Shown here: one piece after another, positions 60,306-64,000 of the stretch
Position numbering within the stretch: the stretch's first letter is position 1
Layout of the letters: the number at the start of each line of letters is the position of its first letter
Source: Sclerurus mexicanus
Lineage: Eukaryota; Chordata; Aves; Passeriformes; Furnariidae
Assembly (NCBI GenBank): GCA_013396755.1
Contig: VWZF01005999.1
Location: 103,158 to 167,157, forward strand
Length of the DNA: 64,000 nucleotides
Direction of reading: 5' to 3'
Translations under genes and position numbers: made by a program
The notes under the pieces: model-generated
Seen by the model: only the letters and a program-made list of their open reading frames with translations
Told to the model about the DNA's origin: nothing
Databases searched by the model: none

Positions 60306-62407
60306 GTACATCACCACTGCTCTAGGAGAAGTGCAGGTGCTTCTCCAGGCACATGATGTGCTCAGACAGCAGAAGTGGTATGGAAAGGACTGGCTCAGAC
60401 AGGGGTGTTTTTAGCCCTCTGCCTTCTGCTCCCATTTCTCTGCACAAAACAATTGGCCCAAGCATGCTGAAGCGCCTGGCTGCAAGGAGAAGACAAAGTG
60501 ATGTGCCCATAAAGACACTGTCCCAGCTGAGCTCTTGTGACAGGCCCCAGCAGCCCTGAGAGATGGTGATAAAGCCACGGCAGTGGGGGAGCTGTGGGAG
60601 CTGTTGGAGTTTATCTGCACAGCACTGCTTGCACAGAGTTTGAGGACAATGGTTATGCCCAGCTGCACTGGGAGGCTCAAGGTCTCCAAAGTACCAGAAG
60701 GCCACTAAAGTATCACCCTCCTGCTTGGCCAGTTTAGTCACTTCAAGATGTTGCTGTTAAATTCATTGATTAGAAACTTCACTCTAATGAGACACTTTCC
60801 CAACATTGGCATAATTAAAATTAGACCATCCATCACTGAAGCAATATCCATAGCTAACAAGTTGGCCTTAGCCAAGAATTATGGTTTTGCTTTGAGCAGA
60901 GCTGTTCTTACATGGCCAAGCATTTGACATCAGAAAAAAGAATCTTGTTCAAACAGTCCCCAAGGTAGTCCCAGTCACTGGGTGATCTGTCCCGAACCAG
61001 CTGGGATATGGAGCACTCAGACCCAATGCTGGCCAGCTCAGCCCCAGCTATTTTTAGTGAAAGACCTAATTAGTGATTGCCAGAGCTGGGTTCAGCCTCT
61101 CAGCCTTGTCTTCTGCTACGTGACATGTCCCAGCCCTGATGTGCTAGTGGGGGCAGCACTGGTGGGAAGGGAATTCAGACCCCTGAGAGCCTGATCACAG
61201 GGCTGCCTGTGCTCAAAGAGCAAACCCTCTCCTCCATCCTCCTAAGTCACTGCATTTTCACAAAGCTTCTAATTTTGCCAGCGTTATGAAGGGATTTAAT
61301 ACTATTTTATATTACCTGCCTGCTCCTGCACGAGGCAGCAAGGTGCTGGCAGGGCAAGCCAGAGCAGCCCTGGGCCAAACTGAGGGTTTGGAAGGGAGGC
61401 TCTCTGCTTAGCTGCGGGTGGAGGACATGGAAAAGCAGAGCTTTTTATCCCAAATTTGGAAGAAAACACTGAAAAAGGCCCTGGAGCCTCACTTGCCATA
61501 CAGAGTCATAGACTGGGGGGGATTTGATGGCTGGTGCTCTCTGCTGGGATGAGAGCAGCAGCCTGTTAGCAGCACTTACAGCTGCACAGAGGGCACAGCG
61601 TGCTCCTGCTCCCTGCCCGGGGCTGGGCACAGACACCTGGCTGTGTGTCCCTCAAAGACCGGGCACAGAGTCCCTCCCACAGCCCCTGCTGCCCTCCCAG
61701 GCTGGCTCAGCAGTGACCCAGGGCAGGAGCTCTTCCAAGCTGGGGCAGTGGCAGCAGCCTGGCTTCCCACTGGGAGATTCCCACTGGGTTGGCCTGGGTC
61801 TGGTTGGCTCCTCAAGCACACCTGGGAAGGTGGGGAGGCCGTGGGGTTTATTTTGCCATGCTCTTTGCTGAGAGCAGTGCAGGAGCCTCAGCAGGTGTCT
61901 CTGAGCAGGCATTAGTGATGGGAAGGACGTGCTCCAGCCTCACACCATGGTGCCCAGCCCCTTTCCCAGCTCCCTGTGCTGCAGCACCAGCACTGGCACG
62001 GCACGACCCCAGTGGGAGGCATCATACTACTTAAAGAAAATTATGTTGCTGGCCTTTTCATTATGTTGCCCAGCAAATGTTCCCATGAAATATAGGCCTA
62101 ATTATCTACCCACATTCAGATTACTCTAAGATGCAATTTTCTTCTACTCTGTGGAGTTTGCTTTCCTTCTGTGCATCTCATGATTGAAATACACTCAATT
62201 AGCTATTACTCTGCTGCCTGAAGTCTTGAGCTGCCTGCCTGCCATGGCTCCTCCATCCAGGTCTTGCTGGCACTGCCACAGCCAGGTGACACAGGCTCAC
62301 ATGAAAGCCACAAGGATGTCTCACCACTCAGTCACGTCTGTTATTTATTACATTTGGATTGCAAATGGAAGCCTAGTGAGGACCGAGCGCCTGTGAGGTG
62401 ACATAGC

Positions 62408-62575
62408 AGCATCACAGCATCATTTAGGCTGGAAAAGGCCTCTGAGATCATCATGTCCAACCGTTCCCCCAGCACTGCCAAGGCCACCACTAAGCCATGT
62501 CCCCAGGTGCCACATCCACACAGCTTTCAAATCCCTCCAGCGATGGGGACTCCACCCCTGCCCTGGGCAGAATAT
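62408..62575 (-). repeat. CR1 3' fragment, minus orientation
   Basis: Starts cacagcatcatttaggctgg and aaaaggcctctgagatcatc, typical of a reversed CR1 3' UTR, and continues to gatggggactccacccctgc. Confidence 0.85.
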
Positions 62576-64000
62576 TGAACAAAGAAAGGAACCAGCCTCA
62601 GCACAGGCCATTGCTGTGGTCAGTGTCCATCCCTGGGCTGGGATCATTTCAGAACTGTGCTCCTAAACCCAGCGAGGGAACCCTCTCTGCCCAGGAGAGG
62701 AAGGCTCTGGGTGAAACACCATATTTCTGAGTCAGGAGAGCTGATGGGAGAGTGAACATTTCAAGAGCAGCAAAATACATCTTTTTTTTTTTTTTCCTTA
62801 AAATGATACAGCAGGTGGAGGAACAAAAGGCAGTAGCAGGAAGGAGGGTTTGAGCAGGATGGTAACGTCATTTCATTCCTGTTGGCTGCATCATTGGCAT
62901 CGAACTGACATGAGCCAGTCCCTCAGAACAAACTAAAATAAATAAAACCAGTTGATACAACAGAGGAAACAACAGTGTGGATGTGTAGGGAAAAGTCTCC
63001 TTCCCTTCTCCCCAGAACAGTGGAAGCCCTGGTGTGGAGGCTCTCTGGAGGTCTTTGCTGGAAGCAGGAGAGGTGCCTACACAGACCAACTTCCCTTGGC
63101 CACGTTGGACACTCGCTGGGCAGTGATGCCCCTCCCAGGGTGACCTGTCCCCAGAACGACCACCCTCCTGGGCAAAGAGAACTGATTTTGTACCTACCAG
63201 AGACGTGTTTTACCCCCAGGGATCCCAGCACCGCCAGGGACCAGCTGTGAAGGTGCAGGACTTGGCCCTTACAGTGGAGGTTCCTCAAGGTCAGGATTCC
63301 CAAAACAGCTCCAGGAACAGATCAAGTGGTAATTGATTGCTCAATGATTCAGTGATTACTCAGTTTTCGCTCCATCCACACCTCAGTATTTCATTGTTTG
63401 GCAAAATATCAGCCTGACTTTGTCCTGACATTGGCACCATGCAGCAGAAGAAGAGCTGAAGTTTGATGTGACTGCGTCGGATGGCAGAAGAAATGTTGTG
63501 GGTACAGGAAAGCTTGTGTGACCGTGTCCCTAGAAATGTCCCACTCCCCAAACTCGGCTCCAGCCCTGCCCTGCCTTGTGTCCCACCCTAAAGCTACTGG
63601 ATGCAGAAATGATATAATTTCTTGCACATTTGCTCTAAGTGTTGGGAAAGGGGCTCAGGCAGAGCTGGAGATGCAGCACCCACGCCCCGTGGAGCCCAGG
63701 GCACAGCAGGCTCAGCTCCCTCCGAGGCTTCTGCCCCTCACCAGGCTGTGTGAGGGAGCAGCAGGTGGCACGTGGGCACCCGTCCTGCACAGAGAGAGGC
63801 CAAGGAGCAGGGACAGAGCAGCAGAGCATGACTCGGGAGGCTCAGCTGGAGGATGAGGAGGGATGCACACACATTCGGGGCCACCAGCAGCTCCTGGCCG
63901 TGCTGAGGGTGCACCACAAGAGGTGCCATCTGCTTCAGCTGGAGCACCACACAAAGGCACAGGCAGCGAAGAGCCTCTTGCTTAGACCCTGTTGGCAAGG

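Larger units (their letters stand above)
55481..64000. other. right flank, no gene recognised
   Basis: I found no convincing exon here on either strand. In mammals PNPLA7 lies on this side of NSMF, but no PNPLA7-like segment was seen. The span holds CR1 fragments at 56025, 59000 and 62408, a tandem repeat at 60113 and a T-run at about 62780. The final 400 bases become GC-richer, with open frames on both strands that match nothing I know. Confidence 0.4.

Noticed and set aside
55481..64000. PNPLA7 3' exons, expected from mammalian gene order
   Set aside because: No segment with a PNPLA7-like protein was recognised; the order may differ, or the gene begins beyond the window.

Overview
This is vertebrate nuclear DNA, almost certainly from a bird. 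It carries many CR1 retroposon fragments with the avian 3' end (variants of ATTCTGTGATTC), and a multi-exon gene split by GT-AG introns whose encoded protein can be read across the junctions. There is no prokaryotic gene organisation. The species cannot be told from the sequence; the GC-rich minisatellites and young-looking CR1 copies fit a bird microchromosome.

The one gene I can support is NSMF (Jacob/NELF, NMDA receptor synaptonuclear signaling and neuronal migration factor), on the minus strand. Fifteen coding exons can be placed to the base from 46573 down to the stop codon at 10254. Their phases join without error into about 500 codons. Adding the missing first exon (about 24 residues in mammals) would give close to the mammalian length of about 530. 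The nuclear localisation signal, IQ-like motif and conserved C-terminal domain are all present. The first exon, with the N-myristoylation start, was not found. It may lie in the assembly gap at 54800-55219, which adjoins a CpG-rich stretch, or beyond the window.

Layout: 1-450 is CpG-rich; 815-1138 is a 38-bp minisatellite interrupted by one N; 1139-7092 shows no gene; 7093-7290 is a 47-bp tandem repeat; about 7440-10253 is an AT-rich stretch that is probably the NSMF 3' UTR; 10254-46573 holds NSMF exons 16 to 2; 46574-54798 is probably intron 1; then a (TCCA)n tract, the gap, a CR1 copy, and 55481-64000 with only repeats and no recognisable exon. The introns hold CR1 copies in both orientations, a 27-bp minisatellite at 24784-25150 and a degenerate open block at 36440-37460 of uncertain origin.

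I did not find a new biological system. The best leads are a 6-nt in-frame microexon next to the NLS/IQ exon, an exact AG|GTAAGC motif at the last acceptor, the missing first exon at a gap, and two same-orientation CR1 copies bracketing exon 3.
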